A DNA stretch of 45,834 nt from Leptospira ellisii (GCF_002811955.1 NZ_NPEF01000003.1:1-45834); one strand, 5' to 3'; numbered from the stretch's first letter, positions 1 to 10,145 are shown. The notes: generated by a model from the sequence alone, not told the origin. Numbers and translations are program-made.

Positions 1-217
1 TATTCCGAATGTCCACGATCCGCACGTCCACGTATTCCCAGCCGAGCATACGAACGCTTTCCAATCTTCGTTCTCCCGAGATCAAGGTATTGTCCAGATC
101 GATCAAAATAGGATGTAACAATCCCAGCTTCTGAATGGATTCTTTCAAAGGACGAAGGTCCCCTAGATCCTTGCGGATCCGATTCTTTACTTTGATGTCC
201 GAGACTCGAATTTTCAT
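1..217 (-). CDS. ParB N-terminal domain protein (3' end outside window)
   Basis: The gene reads leftward off the window edge, so only the first 72 codons are visible, starting at an ATG at 217. The visible part is the start of a ParB/Srx-type nuclease-like domain: a short MKIRVSDIKVK strand, then RIRKDLGDLRPLKESIQKLG, LLHPILID and the box GERRLESVRMLG, which is the GxRR CTP-binding signature of the family. ParB proteins bind centromere-like parS sites in chromosome partition, but many single-domain relatives have other roles. No parA is visible beside it, so a partition role cannot be claimed. It is divergent from metK, with 188 bp between the two starts. Confidence 0.8.
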   Translation of the reverse strand, partial: MKIRVSDIKVKNRIRKDLGDLRPLKESIQKLGLLHPILIDLDNTLISGERRLESVRMLGWEYVDVRIVDIRN

Positions 218-279
218 TGTTTCTCAAATCGCTCGAGGGGTCTTTGCGTTCAATTCAATTCTTAAACGAAGGTTCAATT

Positions 280-302
280 TGTTCCCGAATCCCAAGGGAA
301 CA
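280..302. repeat. Inverted repeat between parB-like gene and metK
   Basis: A perfect 7-bp inverted repeat, TGTTCCC then nine bases then GGGAACA, lies between the two divergent starts. It could be a regulator site or a hairpin. A TTGACA at 317-322 follows, but no good -10 box sits 17 bp after it. Function is inferred only from position. Confidence 0.35.
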
Positions 303-394
303 TAGTTTGGATCTTCTTGACACCGGACGAATGCGTGGGTTTTTGGGATCAGGGCGGGTTCGGCGTTGAAGCGGTCCGGTCACTCACATCCATC

Positions 395-1566
<1,172 letters not shown>

Positions 1567-1573
1567 GAAAAGA

Positions 1574-2536
1574 ATGGGAGCTCCGAGCACAGCCACCGCA
1601 ACCGAAAAGGCGACCCGGGACGGATACGGGGACGCATTGTTTGAATTGGGAGCGTCTCGTCCAGAAGTTGTCGTTTTGGACGCGGATCTTTCCGGTTCCA
1701 CCAAAACCAATAAGTTCGCAAAAGCGTATCCCGACCGTTTTTTCAACGTGGGAGTCGCCGAACAGAACTTAGTCGGTCACGCGGCGGGATTGGCTCTTTC
1801 GGGTTTGATTCCCTTCGCTTCCTCCTTCGCCATGTTCCTTTCGGGAAGGGCTTGGGAAGTGGTCCGCAACAGCGTCGTTTATCCCTTTTTAAACGTAAAA
1901 CTCGTGGCCTCCCACGGAGGAATCACCGTCGGAGAGGACGGCGCTTCCCACCAGTGTATCGAAGATTTTGCGATCATGCGGGCCATTCCGGAAATGACCG
2001 TGATCTGTCCTTCCGACTACAACGAGTGCAAACAAGTCATTCATGCCATAGCCGACTACAAAGGTCCAGTCTATGTTCGCGTCGGTCGTCCGAACGTTCC
2101 CGTGATCGAACGGGAGAATTACCGGTTTCAGATCGGTAAGGCCGAAGTGATGCGCGAAGGTAAGGACGTTCTGATCATCGCCAACGGAGTCATCGTGAAC
2201 GAAGCGATGAAGGCCGTGGATGCGCTTTCCAAAGAGGGAATCGAAGCCGCGTTGTTGAATATGGCGACGATCAAACCGATCGATCGGGAAACGATCCTTA
2301 AATACGCAAAACAATGCGGCGCGGTGGTTACTTGTGAAGAGCACAACGTGATCGGCGGTCTCGGATCCGCGGTGAGCGAATTTTTATCCGAAGAACATCC
2401 CGTCCGCGTTCTTAAGGTGGGCATGAAGGATCAATTCGGAAAGTCCGGAACCTGGAAGGAACTTTTGGATTACTTCGGACTGCGTTCCCCGAATATCGTT
2501 GAAGCCGCGAAAAAGGCGATCCAGCTTAAAAAGTAA
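1574..2536 (+). CDS. Transketolase, C-terminal (pyrimidine-binding) subunit
   Basis: This 320-residue protein has the pyrimidine-binding and C-terminal domains of transketolase but not the thiamine-diphosphate-binding N-terminal domain. Visible family boxes include [14 protein letters not shown] at the start, [19 protein letters not shown] with the catalytic glutamate of the Pyr domain, [15 protein letters not shown], and in the C-terminal domain [12 protein letters not shown] and [15 protein letters not shown]. Split transketolases of about 300 residues per subunit are known in many bacteria and archaea and move two-carbon ketol units in the pentose phosphate pathway. The matching N-terminal subunit gene is not next door, so it should lie elsewhere on the chromosome. 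A 1-deoxyxylulose-phosphate synthase half is less likely because the boxes are transketolase-like. Confidence 0.88.
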   Translation: MGAPSTATATEKATRDGYGDALFELGASRPEVVVLDADLSGSTKTNKFAKAYPDRFFNVGVAEQNLVGHAAGLALSGLIPFASSFAMFLSGRAWEVVRNSVVYPFLNVKLVASHGGITVGEDGASHQCIEDFAIMRAIPEMTVICPSDYNECKQVIHAIADYKGPVYVRVGRPNVPVIERENYRFQIGKAEVMREGKDVLIIANGVIVNEAMKAVDALSKEGIEAALLNMATIKPIDRETILKYAKQCGAVVTCEEHNVIGGLGSAVSEFLSEEHPVRVLKVGMKDQFGKSGTWKELLDYFGLRSPNIVEAAKKAIQLKK

Positions 2537-2601
2537 AAATTACGAAGGGAAGTTTCCTGCCGATAAAATTCTTTACGGTAGTTTCGGGTAAGATTGGCGA
2601 G

Positions 2602-2922
2602 ATGGCGAGCACACAAACTCCGGATCTGAATGAAATTACCGAGGATTCCACCGAATCCACGGGAGGACCGTGGAGGGTCGTTCTTTGGGACGATAACGAA
2701 CACACCTACGAATACGTGATCGAGATGCTCGTGGAAATCTGTACGATGACCGTGGAGAAGGCGTTTTTACACGCGGTGCAAGTGGATCAGGAAAAACGTA
2801 CCGTGGTTTTTTCGGGGGAATTCGAACACGCGGAACACGTGCAGGAGCGCATCTTGACTTACGGCGCGGATCCTAGAATGTCCAATTCCAAAGGTTCGAT
2901 GAGCGCCACTTTGGAACGTTAG
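2602..2922 (+). CDS. clpS: ATP-dependent Clp protease adaptor ClpS
   Basis: ClpS delivers proteins with N-degron first residues to the ClpA(P) protease. The protein has a flexible acidic N-terminal tail of about 25 residues, then the core WRVVLWDDNEHTYEYVIEML, with the conserved D-N-x-T substrate-pocket region as DDNEHTYEYV, and the C-terminal strand boxes FLHAVQVDQEKRTVVFSGEFEHAE. Total length of 106 residues is usual. clpA, often adjacent in other bacteria, is not present here; the next gene is convergent and unrelated. It starts 65 bp after the transketolase-subunit gene and may share its transcript. Confidence 0.95.
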   Translation: MASTQTPDLNEITEDSTESTGGPWRVVLWDDNEHTYEYVIEMLVEICTMTVEKAFLHAVQVDQEKRTVVFSGEFEHAEHVQERILTYGADPRMSNSKGSMSATLER

Positions 2923-3025
2923 ACGCCATTTCGATTTTACCTCCGCTTTCGTTTTTCGTTTCGTTTTCTACGAACGCATATCGAAACGATTGCGACTCCG
3001 AATTCCTCCGCGGATCGATCTCATC

Positions 3026-5407
3026 TCAATACGGATAACTGATAATGCGGTAGTTGAACGCATCCACGATCCAAAGTCTTTCCTTCTCGTAAAACGCTCC
3101 CGCAGGCGCGCTTAGGGAATACGGTCCGATTCCGGTGGAATTCGCATATGCGGAATAAAAATTCGGTTGTCCGATAACACGACCGGCCGGCGCGTAGTTC
3201 GCCGTCGGAAACGTATCCCAAACGAGGATTCGATTGCTCGCAAGATCCACGACCGCAAGGGAATCCTTTAGGATGAACGGAAAATACGGAAACGCCAAGG
3301 ATCTTTCGTTTACGAACGGGGGAAACGATCCTAGACCGTTGTTCGGAATCGCGGTGTTCATATCGGGTTGACCCAAGACCAGATCGGCGGGGGAATAATT
3401 CGCCGTAGGAATCTGGTTCCAGATTTTTATCCGAATTCCTTCCCCGTCCGAAACGATCAACTTTCCACGGTAAAACAAAACTCCGTTCGCATCCAAAAGG
3501 TTGAATGCGTCGGGCGGTCCCGCAGCGCTGTTGTCCAAAAAATCGACCCTTCCCACGACCACATCCGCGGAAGCTCCGTTGAGCGTAGGAAACGTATTCC
3601 AAATCATCACGCGGGAAAAACGGCTGTCTACGACGGCCAACTTCGTTCCGTCCGTGTCCATATCGATCGGAGAACCGGTCGAGTCCGCAGTGGGAGAAAG
3701 GATCGGCGTGTTGGTGGTAAAATTAGGTTGTCCGATCACCAAAGCGGGCGCGTCCGCAGGATGAGCGGGGGGATGATCCCAGACTAACACGCGTTCGTTG
3801 GATTGATCCGCGAGCAGAAATTTCCCTCCGACGATTTTGATTTTGCCCGGCCGATTGAAGGTCAACGGTCCCACGGGGCCTCCCGCATTCGGTTGATCCC
3901 CGTCCAAGTCGGGTTGTCCCAAAACGAAATCCGGAACGGGTCCGCTTTCCAGGGGAATCCGATTCCAAACCAAAATCCGATTCCTCAGATTATCGACCAC
4001 ATACAGACGGGTTCCGTCCGTGGCAGCGGAAACGGGATTGATGGAATCTTTTCTAGGATTCCCGTTGTTGTCGAAACCGGTGGTGGGTTTGCTCTGTCCG
4101 AAAATTCGATCCGCTGCGACGAACTCCGTTCCCGCGTAGGAAAGCGTGTTTTGATTCCAAACGGCGATTCTGCTGTTGCTTCCGTCCATAACATACAAAT
4201 CCCCGCCCGAGAAAAATCCGCCGGATGGGTTGCTCATACCGGAAGGCCCGATCGAAGCCAAACCTCCGTCCACGGAACCGTTGGCCGCGTTGGGTTGTCC
4301 TAAGATAAAATCGAAGTTCCCGCCTATGACGTCCGATCCGTTCAGATTGGGAATCGTGTTCAGACCGATCATTCGGTTGTTGTCGGAATCGGAAACGAGC
4401 AGTTTCCCTTCTCCCACAAAAACGGAAGAAGGGGAGCTGAGAGTATTCCCGCTCGTGGCGGCGATTCCCCCCGAGACGAAGTCCGCCTGTCCGAGGACGA
4501 ATTTGGCCGGAGCTCCGTCGCTCAGCGTGGAAAGATTCCAACCTAACACGCGATAGTTGAGGGTGTCCGTGAGATACAATCCTTCCTCCGAAACGAAAAT
4601 ATCCGCGAGACGGTTGCCCACTCGGTTCTGCGCGGGAATTCCCGAGCTCGAATCGGTATACGAGGACTTACCCAAGATCCCGACGGCTGCTTGAAAGTTG
4701 GAGACGACGGGTAGGGAATAAATCAGAATTCTTCCGTTGGAGGAATCTCCCACATAAAGGCGATTTTGGTAACAATCGATTCCCTCCGGAGTGTTGAGGG
4801 AACTCGGACCCAATCCTCCGTTGTTCGCCGTGGAAGAAGTGAAATCGGGTTGTCCCAAAACGAAAGACGCGGACGGATACGTTCCGGAAACGGGTTCGTT
4901 CCAAACCAGAACGCGGTTGAAGTTCGAATCGGTCACGAAAATCTGTCCTCCGCAGCTGCAGGTTCGATACGCGCCTCCGATGATCCTCGCCTCCGGTAAT
5001 CGGGAATTGTTAAAGAACGAGGTCGTGTCGACGTCCGCCGCGCCGATGACCGCGTCGGGAATCGTATTCAAAACTGCGGAAGGTCGATTCCAAATCCGCA
5101 CCCTACCGCTGGGTTCCTCCGATAAAATCACGCGTTCTCGCAGACCGGTAAGAGGGTTGAACGCGAGTTTCATCGTCGCGACCGAGGTTCCGAAGCGGAC
5201 GTTCAGATTGGAGACGGTATCGTTTTGACCGATCGCGTTCGGATAAATACAACGGTCCCCCAAAAGTCCGAACGAGGAACCCAACCAACAAACAAGGATT
5301 TGTTGCTGGAACCATGCGTTCGAAAACGGAACCGCCGGATTGTAGATCGACTGGGAACATCCCAGACAACAGAAAATTAGAATGCGGGAAACGGCGGTTC
5401 GGATCAT
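3026..5407 (-). CDS. NHL-like beta-propeller lipoprotein (copy 2 of tandem pair)
   Basis: A predicted lipoprotein of 793 residues. A very short signal (MIRTAVSRILIFCCLGC) ends at Cys17, giving a lipobox of the relaxed spirochaete type. The mature start SIYNPAVPFSNAW is nearly the same in the neighbouring gene. The rest is about ten repeats of 60-70 residues, each with a strand like RILVWNxIP followed by ADxVLGQPDF, for example VLGQPDFTSSTANNGG and VIGQPNFYSAY. This pattern suits NHL/six-bladed beta-propellers, which usually bind proteins, glycans or nucleic acids. Such a protein would sit on the periplasmic face or the cell surface. The function is unknown. The upstream paralog ends 83 bp before this start, so the two may be one transcription unit. 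Confidence 0.82.
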   Translation of the reverse strand: MIRTAVSRILIFCCLGCSQSIYNPAVPFSNAWFQQQILVCWLGSSFGLLGDRCIYPNAIGQNDTVSNLNVRFGTSVATMKLAFNPLTGLRERVILSEEPSGRVRIWNRPSAVLNTIPDAVIGAADVDTTSFFNNSRLPEARIIGGAYRTCSCGGQIFVTDSNFNRVLVWNEPVSGTYPSASFVLGQPDFTSSTANNGGLGPSSLNTPEGIDCYQNRLYVGDSSNGRILIYSLPVVSNFQAAVGILGKSSYTDSSSGIPAQNRVGNRLADIFVSEEGLYLTDTLNYRVLGWNLSTLSDGAPAKFVLGQADFVSGGIAATSGNTLSSPSSVFVGEGKLLVSDSDNNRMIGLNTIPNLNGSDVIGGNFDFILGQPNAANGSVDGGLASIGPSGMSNPSGGFFSGGDLYVMDGSNSRIAVWNQNTLSYAGTEFVAADRIFGQSKPTTGFDNNGNPRKDSINPVSAATDGTRLYVVDNLRNRILVWNRIPLESGPVPDFVLGQPDLDGDQPNAGGPVGPLTFNRPGKIKIVGGKFLLADQSNERVLVWDHPPAHPADAPALVIGQPNFTTNTPILSPTADSTGSPIDMDTDGTKLAVVDSRFSRVMIWNTFPTLNGASADVVVGRVDFLDNSAAGPPDAFNLLDANGVLFYRGKLIVSDGEGIRIKIWNQIPTANYSPADLVLGQPDMNTAIPNNGLGSFPPFVNERSLAFPYFPFILKDSLAVVDLASNRILVWDTFPTANYAPAGRVIGQPNFYSAYANSTGIGPYSLSAPAGAFYEKERLWIVDAFNYRIISYPY

Positions 5408-5490
5408 AAAAAGAAATTAATTTCCTAAACCGAAAACGGCAAGAAATTTCCGGATCGTACCCGGAAGACTTCGCATTAAAAAAAAGAAAA

Positions 5491-7893
5491 TTACAGATTC
5501 TTTACGTTCAAAACCCTTCTGTTTTCGGAATCCGCGATCCAAAATCGTCCGCCCGCGAAGGTAAAACCTTTCGGAAAGTTGAGACCGGTCGCGTTGGTTC
5601 CGGAACGGTTGGGATAACCTTCCGTAAAATTCGATTGCCCGAAAACCCGATCCGCGTCCGCAAAAGTCGCGGTCGGAATCGAATTCCAAATCAGAATCCG
5701 AAGAGAACCGCTGTCCGAGACATACAAAGAACCGTTTAGGATTTCCAGATGATCCGGATTTCCCAAGGACCGGGCCGAAATCAAAACGGAACCGTTTCCT
5801 GCCCCGTTGAATCTGGAGGAACCCGTGAAGTTCGGTTGGCCCAACACTACGTCGGCGGGAGCTCCGTTCGCATTCGGAAACGTGTTCCAAATGAGAATTC
5901 GGTTTTCGTTGGAAACGGAAAGGACTATTTTTCCTTCCCTATAACGAATCGCGCCGGGATTGGAAAATCGATTTGCGGCGACCGTACCGGAATTGCCGGT
6001 GACCATATCGTCCTGACCCAAAACGCGATCGGCCGCCGCGCCGTTTACGGCGGGCATGGAATTCCAAATCAAAACGCGATTGAATCCGGAATCGGCCACC
6101 AGTAATTTACCGTCCGAAAAATCCACGTCCATGGGAAGATTGAGGGAAGAGGGGGAAAGTCCTCCTGCGATTCCTGTGATAAAATCGGGTTGTCCCAAAA
6201 CGAAAGAAGGGGCGTCCGAAGAGGAAACCGGGGCGTGATCCCAAACCAAGATCCGATTGTTGCCGTTGTCCACTACGAAAAAATAACCGTTCCGAAACAG
6301 AATCCTTTGCGGAAAGGCTAAGCCGAAAGGACCGACGGGGCCGCCCCCGTTGGCTGCGGTGGAGAAAAAATCGGGTTGTCCTAAAACGAAATCCGGAGGT
6401 TCCATACCTCCGATCGGCATCCGGTTCCAAACAAGGATCCTGTGTTTGCTCGGTTCCAAAACGTAGAGACGGTTTTCGTCCGAGGCGACGGAAGACGGAT
6501 ATAAGGAGAAGGGGGAGAGGTTTCCTCCGAAAGGGAGATCGCCCGAGGCGGTCGATTGGCCGAATATCGAATTCGGAAGAACGAGCGAAGCGCCGGAAAA
6601 CGCGGAAACTAAATTAGAAGAATTGAATTTTAGAATTCTATAATTCGCTCCGTCGAAGACGGAAAGTTCCCCGCCGGAATATACGATTCCGATCGGAAAC
6701 TGCATTCCGCTCGCGTTGGTCGTTCCGGAGCCTCCGTCGGAGGAACTCGAGACGAAATCCGGCTGGCCCAACGCGAAATCGAAATTGTTTCCCGAATAGG
6801 GACCTCCCGAAGAGAGATCGGGAATCGAGTTGGAGCCGATCACCCTGTTGTTGAACGTATCTGAAATAAATAATTTACCGGAATAAACCCCCACCGAAGC
6901 GGGGGATTGCAGATTCCCCTGACCGCTCGTGCCTATATCCGCCGTGAAGTTGGGTTGGCCGAAGACCACGGCAGCTCCCGCGAAATCGGAAATCGAATTC
7001 AGAGACCAGCCCAATACGCGGGAAAATCCGGTGTCCGTCGCGAAAAGACCTTCGGCGGAAACGAACAAGTCCTGGATCGACGTGGATAACGTGTTGTCCG
7101 CGGCGGTGAAAACGCTCACACTCGTAAAGTCGGGTTGTCCTAAAACGACGGAAGCCGCGGGAAAATCGGAGACGATCGGGAGATCGTAGACGAGGATCCG
7201 CGCATTGGTGCTGTCCCCGACGTATAGCTTGTTTTGAAAACAGTCGATTCCGCTGGGACCGTTCAAACTTTTTGCGCTGATGCCTCCTGTGTTTGCGGAA
7301 ACGGTAACGAAGTCCGGTTGGCCGATGACGAAGGAAGCGTCCGGGTACGGGCCGAACGTAGGCTCGTTAAAAACGAGAACCCGGTTGAATCCGGAATCGG
7401 AAATAAAAATTTGACCGTTGCAGCTGCACGCCGATTCGGGGATCCGTAACAGTTTTCGATCCGCAGGAAGGAAAAACGTCGCGAGTTGTGAATTGGAAAA
7501 ACGATCCGCCGTTCCGAGAACCAGGTCCGGAGATTGAGAGAAATCGGAGGGAATCGAATTCCAAATCAGAATCCGAAGACTGTCCGTATCCGTCAAAATC
7601 ACCCGTTCCCTTAGATTGGAAATCGGGGAAACGGTCAACTTGAGTCCTCCGTTATTTCCACCCAATCCAGTGAGCATTTCCGAAATCGAAAAAACGTCCT
7701 TCTGACCCAGAGCAAACGATCCGACACAATCCTTGCCCAAAAGTCCGCTCGGTGAGCCGAGCACACAGGCTACGGTTTGGAATTCCATCCATGCCGTAGA
7801 AAACGGTATTGCCGGATTATAAATCGACCCTGGCTTGCAAAAGGAGAAGAGCAGTGATAGAAGGACGAACACACAAAGCGGAATCCGGAACAT
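5491..7893 (-). CDS. NHL-like beta-propeller lipoprotein (copy 1 of tandem pair)
   Basis: This is an 800-residue paralog of the downstream gene. The signal MFRIPLCVFVLLSLLFSFC ends at Cys19 with a phenylalanine just before the cysteine, which is unusual for a lipobox, so lipidation is probable but not certain. The mature start SIYNPAIPFSTAW matches the paralog closely. About eleven VLGQPDF-type repeats follow, including VIGQPDFVTVS, VLGQPDFTSVS, VFGQPNFTADI and VLGQPNFTGSS, each paired with a RVLxWNxxP strand. The periodicity of about 66 residues predicts one or two propellers. No enzyme motif was seen. A 15-bp palindrome lies 50 bp upstream of the start and could be a regulatory site. The repeats differ clearly in sequence between the two copies, so the duplication is not recent. 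Confidence 0.82.
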   Translation of the reverse strand: MFRIPLCVFVLLSLLFSFCKPGSIYNPAIPFSTAWMEFQTVACVLGSPSGLLGKDCVGSFALGQKDVFSISEMLTGLGGNNGGLKLTVSPISNLRERVILTDTDSLRILIWNSIPSDFSQSPDLVLGTADRFSNSQLATFFLPADRKLLRIPESACSCNGQIFISDSGFNRVLVFNEPTFGPYPDASFVIGQPDFVTVSANTGGISAKSLNGPSGIDCFQNKLYVGDSTNARILVYDLPIVSDFPAASVVLGQPDFTSVSVFTAADNTLSTSIQDLFVSAEGLFATDTGFSRVLGWSLNSISDFAGAAVVFGQPNFTADIGTSGQGNLQSPASVGVYSGKLFISDTFNNRVIGSNSIPDLSSGGPYSGNNFDFALGQPDFVSSSSDGGSGTTNASGMQFPIGIVYSGGELSVFDGANYRILKFNSSNLVSAFSGASLVLPNSIFGQSTASGDLPFGGNLSPFSLYPSSVASDENRLYVLEPSKHRILVWNRMPIGGMEPPDFVLGQPDFFSTAANGGGPVGPFGLAFPQRILFRNGYFFVVDNGNNRILVWDHAPVSSSDAPSFVLGQPDFITGIAGGLSPSSLNLPMDVDFSDGKLLVADSGFNRVLIWNSMPAVNGAAADRVLGQDDMVTGNSGTVAANRFSNPGAIRYREGKIVLSVSNENRILIWNTFPNANGAPADVVLGQPNFTGSSRFNGAGNGSVLISARSLGNPDHLEILNGSLYVSDSGSLRILIWNSIPTATFADADRVFGQSNFTEGYPNRSGTNATGLNFPKGFTFAGGRFWIADSENRRVLNVKNL

Positions 7894-7942
7894 TCTACCA
7901 ATGGATAAAAGTAAAATCGGGATTCAATTCCGTTTTGGAATC

Positions 7943-7957
7943 CGGGAACGGTTCCCG
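7943..7957. repeat. Palindrome upstream of the lipoprotein pair
   Basis: CGGGAAC-G-GTTCCCG is a perfect 7-bp inverted repeat around a single central base, 50-64 bp upstream of the start of the first lipoprotein. The 257-bp gap 7894-8150 holds no convincing gene. Apart from this palindrome it contains a second inverted repeat (CCGTCC/GGACGG, 7979-8002) that might end the dehydrogenase transcript, though it has no T-tract after the stem. A regulator-binding role is inference from symmetry and position. Confidence 0.35.
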
Positions 7958-8150
7958 TTGGGATGAATCACCCTATACCCGTCCGGAATAAAAAAAGGAC
8001 GGATCCGCTTCCCGAAACCAAAGATCGAAGTTCCGGCATCGGCACCGGTCGTTCGAAATTCTGAGCATGATTCCGGTGAAATCGGACCCGTCCATAAGAG
8101 TCTTCGCGCCGAATCGGAAAGCGGCATTTCCTATCGGCGACCACCTTTAC

Positions 8151-9185
8151 TTAAGTCCGATCCATTTCGACGACCAACTTGATCGCCGGTTCGAGCCAGG
8201 CGTCGACGGCCTCCTCGAAACTGCAGGTTTTCGTCACCACCTTTTCGGGTTGGATTTTTTTCTCGGAGATTTTTTTCAGAATTTCGGGGATATGTTCCCG
8301 GGAATCCACCCTTCCGATTTTTACAACCGCTCCCGTATTATATAATTCTAAATAAGGAATTTCTAATTTATTGGTCCAGAATATGGAGGCCGTTCCGTAG
8401 ATTCCCTCCGTGGAGATGGACTTCAGAGAAAAATCCATTCCTTCCTTGGTGCCGTGACAATCGGCCACGATCGGAAATTTCTTTTCCCAGGATTTGGGAA
8501 GAACGGAATAATGGACCGCGTTCGCTCCCATCGATTCGGCGATCCGCAGACGTTCCTGGTCGTTATCCAGATATAAAACCTCGGAGGCGCCCATCCCGAC
8601 CGCCAAAGACGCGGAGTATAAGGCGATGCTGCTCGCGAAACCGCCCAAAATCATTACGGGGGAGTTCGGTTTTTTATCGAGCCATTGTCCCACGAGTTTC
8701 CAGGATTCGACTATGTTGTCGCTGATCGCCGCCAGTGCGATCGGATCCGTATCGGACGGCATGGGGATTAACATCTGTTTGGCGAACGGAACCCAAAGTT
8801 TTTCGGACAACGCGCCTCCGAACTCCTTCGCGGAGGAGCCCATTCCGTAATGGCTCGCATACGGAACGGAGGTGCAGGCCTTGGAATGACCCGTCGTACA
8901 ATCCGAACACAGTCCGCAGGAAATCTGAAAGGGAATGATCACTTTGGTCCCCTTGGGAAATTCCCCGGAGATTTCCGGACTGGTCTCCTCGATTTCCGCC
9001 ACGAATTCGTGACCGATGGGAATCCCGGGCCGGAACAAGGTCTGTCCTTTTATGATCGGCAGATCCAAATCGCAGCGCGAGACCGCGATGGGGCGTACGA
9101 TCGCCTGGTTGTTTCCGGAGATTTTCGGTTCAGGGACGTTTTCCCATTCCAGAGCATGCTTTTTTTTGAATACGATTCGTTTCAT
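8151..9185 (-). CDS. Zinc-dependent MDR alcohol dehydrogenase-like protein
   Basis: A 344-residue member of the medium-chain dehydrogenase/reductase family, which oxidises alcohols or reduces carbonyls with NAD(P). The catalytic zinc site is intact: Cys38 in SRCDLD and His59-Glu60 in PIGHEFV. The structural zinc lobe has its four cysteines at 90, 93, 96 and 104 with exactly the spacing of classical alcohol dehydrogenases. The nucleotide fold begins around VMILGGFASSIALYSASLA, where the usual GxGxxG is altered to GGFASS, and an acidic residue follows in VLYLDNDQERL, suggesting NAD preference. Substrate is not predictable. The start is an ATG with an AGGA site just upstream. It lies 111 bp beyond the crotonase gene's stop on the same strand. 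Confidence 0.88.
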   Translation of the reverse strand: MKRIVFKKKHALEWENVPEPKISGNNQAIVRPIAVSRCDLDLPIIKGQTLFRPGIPIGHEFVAEIEETSPEISGEFPKGTKVIIPFQISCGLCSDCTTGHSKACTSVPYASHYGMGSSAKEFGGALSEKLWVPFAKQMLIPMPSDTDPIALAAISDNIVESWKLVGQWLDKKPNSPVMILGGFASSIALYSASLAVGMGASEVLYLDNDQERLRIAESMGANAVHYSVLPKSWEKKFPIVADCHGTKEGMDFSLKSISTEGIYGTASIFWTNKLEIPYLELYNTGAVVKIGRVDSREHIPEILKKISEKKIQPEKVVTKTCSFEEAVDAWLEPAIKLVVEMDRT

Positions 9186-9264
9186 CGTTCCGTCCTAACT
9201 GTATTTTTCCTTTTTTCGAATTCGAACCTTTTCAATTGGAATATTTTATGATTCATATGTGGTT

Positions 9265-9298
9265 TATTATATAAAGGACCGCTCCGATCGGAGCGGTC
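9265..9298 (-). terminator. Hairpin after the crotonase gene
   Basis: A perfect palindrome at 9277-9298 gives a 9-bp stem (GACCGCTCC with GGAGCGGTC) and a GATC loop, overlapping the crotonase stop codon. On the minus strand it is followed by CTTTATATAATAAA, a weak U-rich tail. It is a plausible intrinsic terminator. It could also simply insulate the dehydrogenase gene downstream. Confidence 0.55.
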
Positions 9299-10082
9299 AC
9301 TTTCCTTGAAATACCGCGGGTCTTTTTTCGAGAAAAGAATCCAATCCCTCTTTCGCGTCCTCGGTATCCATCAGGACCAGAAGTTTTTCGAAAAGGGTTT
9401 CCGCAGCGGCGGTTTCTCCTAACGTAACGGATTCCCAAGAGGAGCGTAACGTGGCGTAAACTCCCAACGGCGCCTGCGCCGCGATCGATTCCGCGAGAGC
9501 GACCCCGCGTTCTATCAAGCGGTTTTTATCCACCACTTCCTGGACGAGGCCGATCCGATACGCTTCGTCCGCTTCGAAGGGTTCTCCCGTCAGGATATAT
9601 CGCATCGCGTTTCCCCAGCCGCACTGTGCGGGCCAGCGCATGGTTCCGCCTCCGAACGGAAAAATTCCCCGTTGCACTTCGATCTGCGCGAACACGCTCC
9701 GTTTTGCGGCGATGCGTATGTCGCTTGCGAGCAAAAGTTCGATTCCGAGGGTGAGACACATTCCGTGAACGGCCGCTACGATCGGTTTACTGCGAACCCG
9801 ATTGGGAGTCGTTCCCCAGGGATTTACGCTTTCCGGCGGAAGCGGAAACCGTTTTTCCTTTTTCAAAAAATCCGCGACGTTCTTCAGATCCAGACCGAGG
9901 GTGAAGTGTTTGCCGTTCGCATAGACGAGCCCGACGCGGAGTTCCGGATCGTTCTCCAGACGGTCGTAAGCGGCGCTCAGGGCGTACAACATATCCACGT
10001 TGAAGACGTTTCTTTCCTCCGGGCGATTGAAGACGACGTGTAATATCGGTCCTTTTTTTTCGGTAAGAATCGGATCGGACAT
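9297..10082 (-). CDS. Enoyl-CoA hydratase/isomerase (crotonase) family protein
   Basis: A 261-residue crotonase-fold protein acting on acyl-CoA thioesters. Seen in order: the N-terminal strand VVFNRPEERNVFN, the first oxyanion-hole box GKHFTLGLDL, the second oxyanion box HGMCLTLGIELLLASDIRIA, then AQIEVQRGIFPFGGGTMRW and the helix NAMRYILTGEPFEADEAYRIGLVQEVV. The glutamate in the IEVQRG segment fits a hydratase acid/base residue, but the second catalytic position is less clear, so hydratase versus isomerase or another crotonase reaction is open. A strong AAGGAG site precedes the ATG. The gene diverges from a TetR regulator across two palindromic operators, so it is probably repressed by that regulator and induced by an acyl-CoA or fatty-acid signal. 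Confidence 0.88.
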   Translation of the reverse strand: MSDPILTEKKGPILHVVFNRPEERNVFNVDMLYALSAAYDRLENDPELRVGLVYANGKHFTLGLDLKNVADFLKKEKRFPLPPESVNPWGTTPNRVRSKPIVAAVHGMCLTLGIELLLASDIRIAAKRSVFAQIEVQRGIFPFGGGTMRWPAQCGWGNAMRYILTGEPFEADEAYRIGLVQEVVDKNRLIERGVALAESIAAQAPLGVYATLRSSWESVTLGETAAAETLFEKLLVLMDTEDAKEGLDSFLEKRPAVFQGK

Positions 10083-10095
10083 GGTCGCTCCTTGA

Positions 10096-10111
10096 TAGAC
10101 TAAATGGTCTA
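10096..10111. promoter_or_regulatory. TetR-type operator, site 1
   Basis: TAGACTAAATGGTCTA has inverted 5-bp arms TAGAC and GTCTA around six bases. It lies 14 bp upstream of the crotonase start. A second copy in opposite orientation starts 18 bp away. Both fit autoregulation by the adjacent TetR protein. Operator function is inferred. Confidence 0.6.
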
Positions 10112-10129
10112 TTTATGTTGAATTCGGTA

Positions 10130-10145
10130 TGGACTAAATAGTCTA
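10130..10145. promoter_or_regulatory. TetR-type operator, site 2
   Basis: TGGACTAAATAGTCTA contains the perfect palindrome GACTA-AA-TAGTC. It is site 1 in reversed orientation: read on the minus strand it begins TGATAGACT just as site 1 does on the plus strand. The centres are 34 bp apart, about three helical turns, so two dimers would sit on the same DNA face and cover both divergent promoters. Confidence 0.6.

Noticed and set aside
3026..7893. Recent duplication or assembly copy of the lipoprotein gene
   Set aside because: The two proteins share architecture but differ throughout, so they are old paralogs.
7924..8127. 67-codon frame in the gap before the first lipoprotein
   Set aside because: No ribosome site, no recognisable features, and it spans the palindrome; treated as non-coding.
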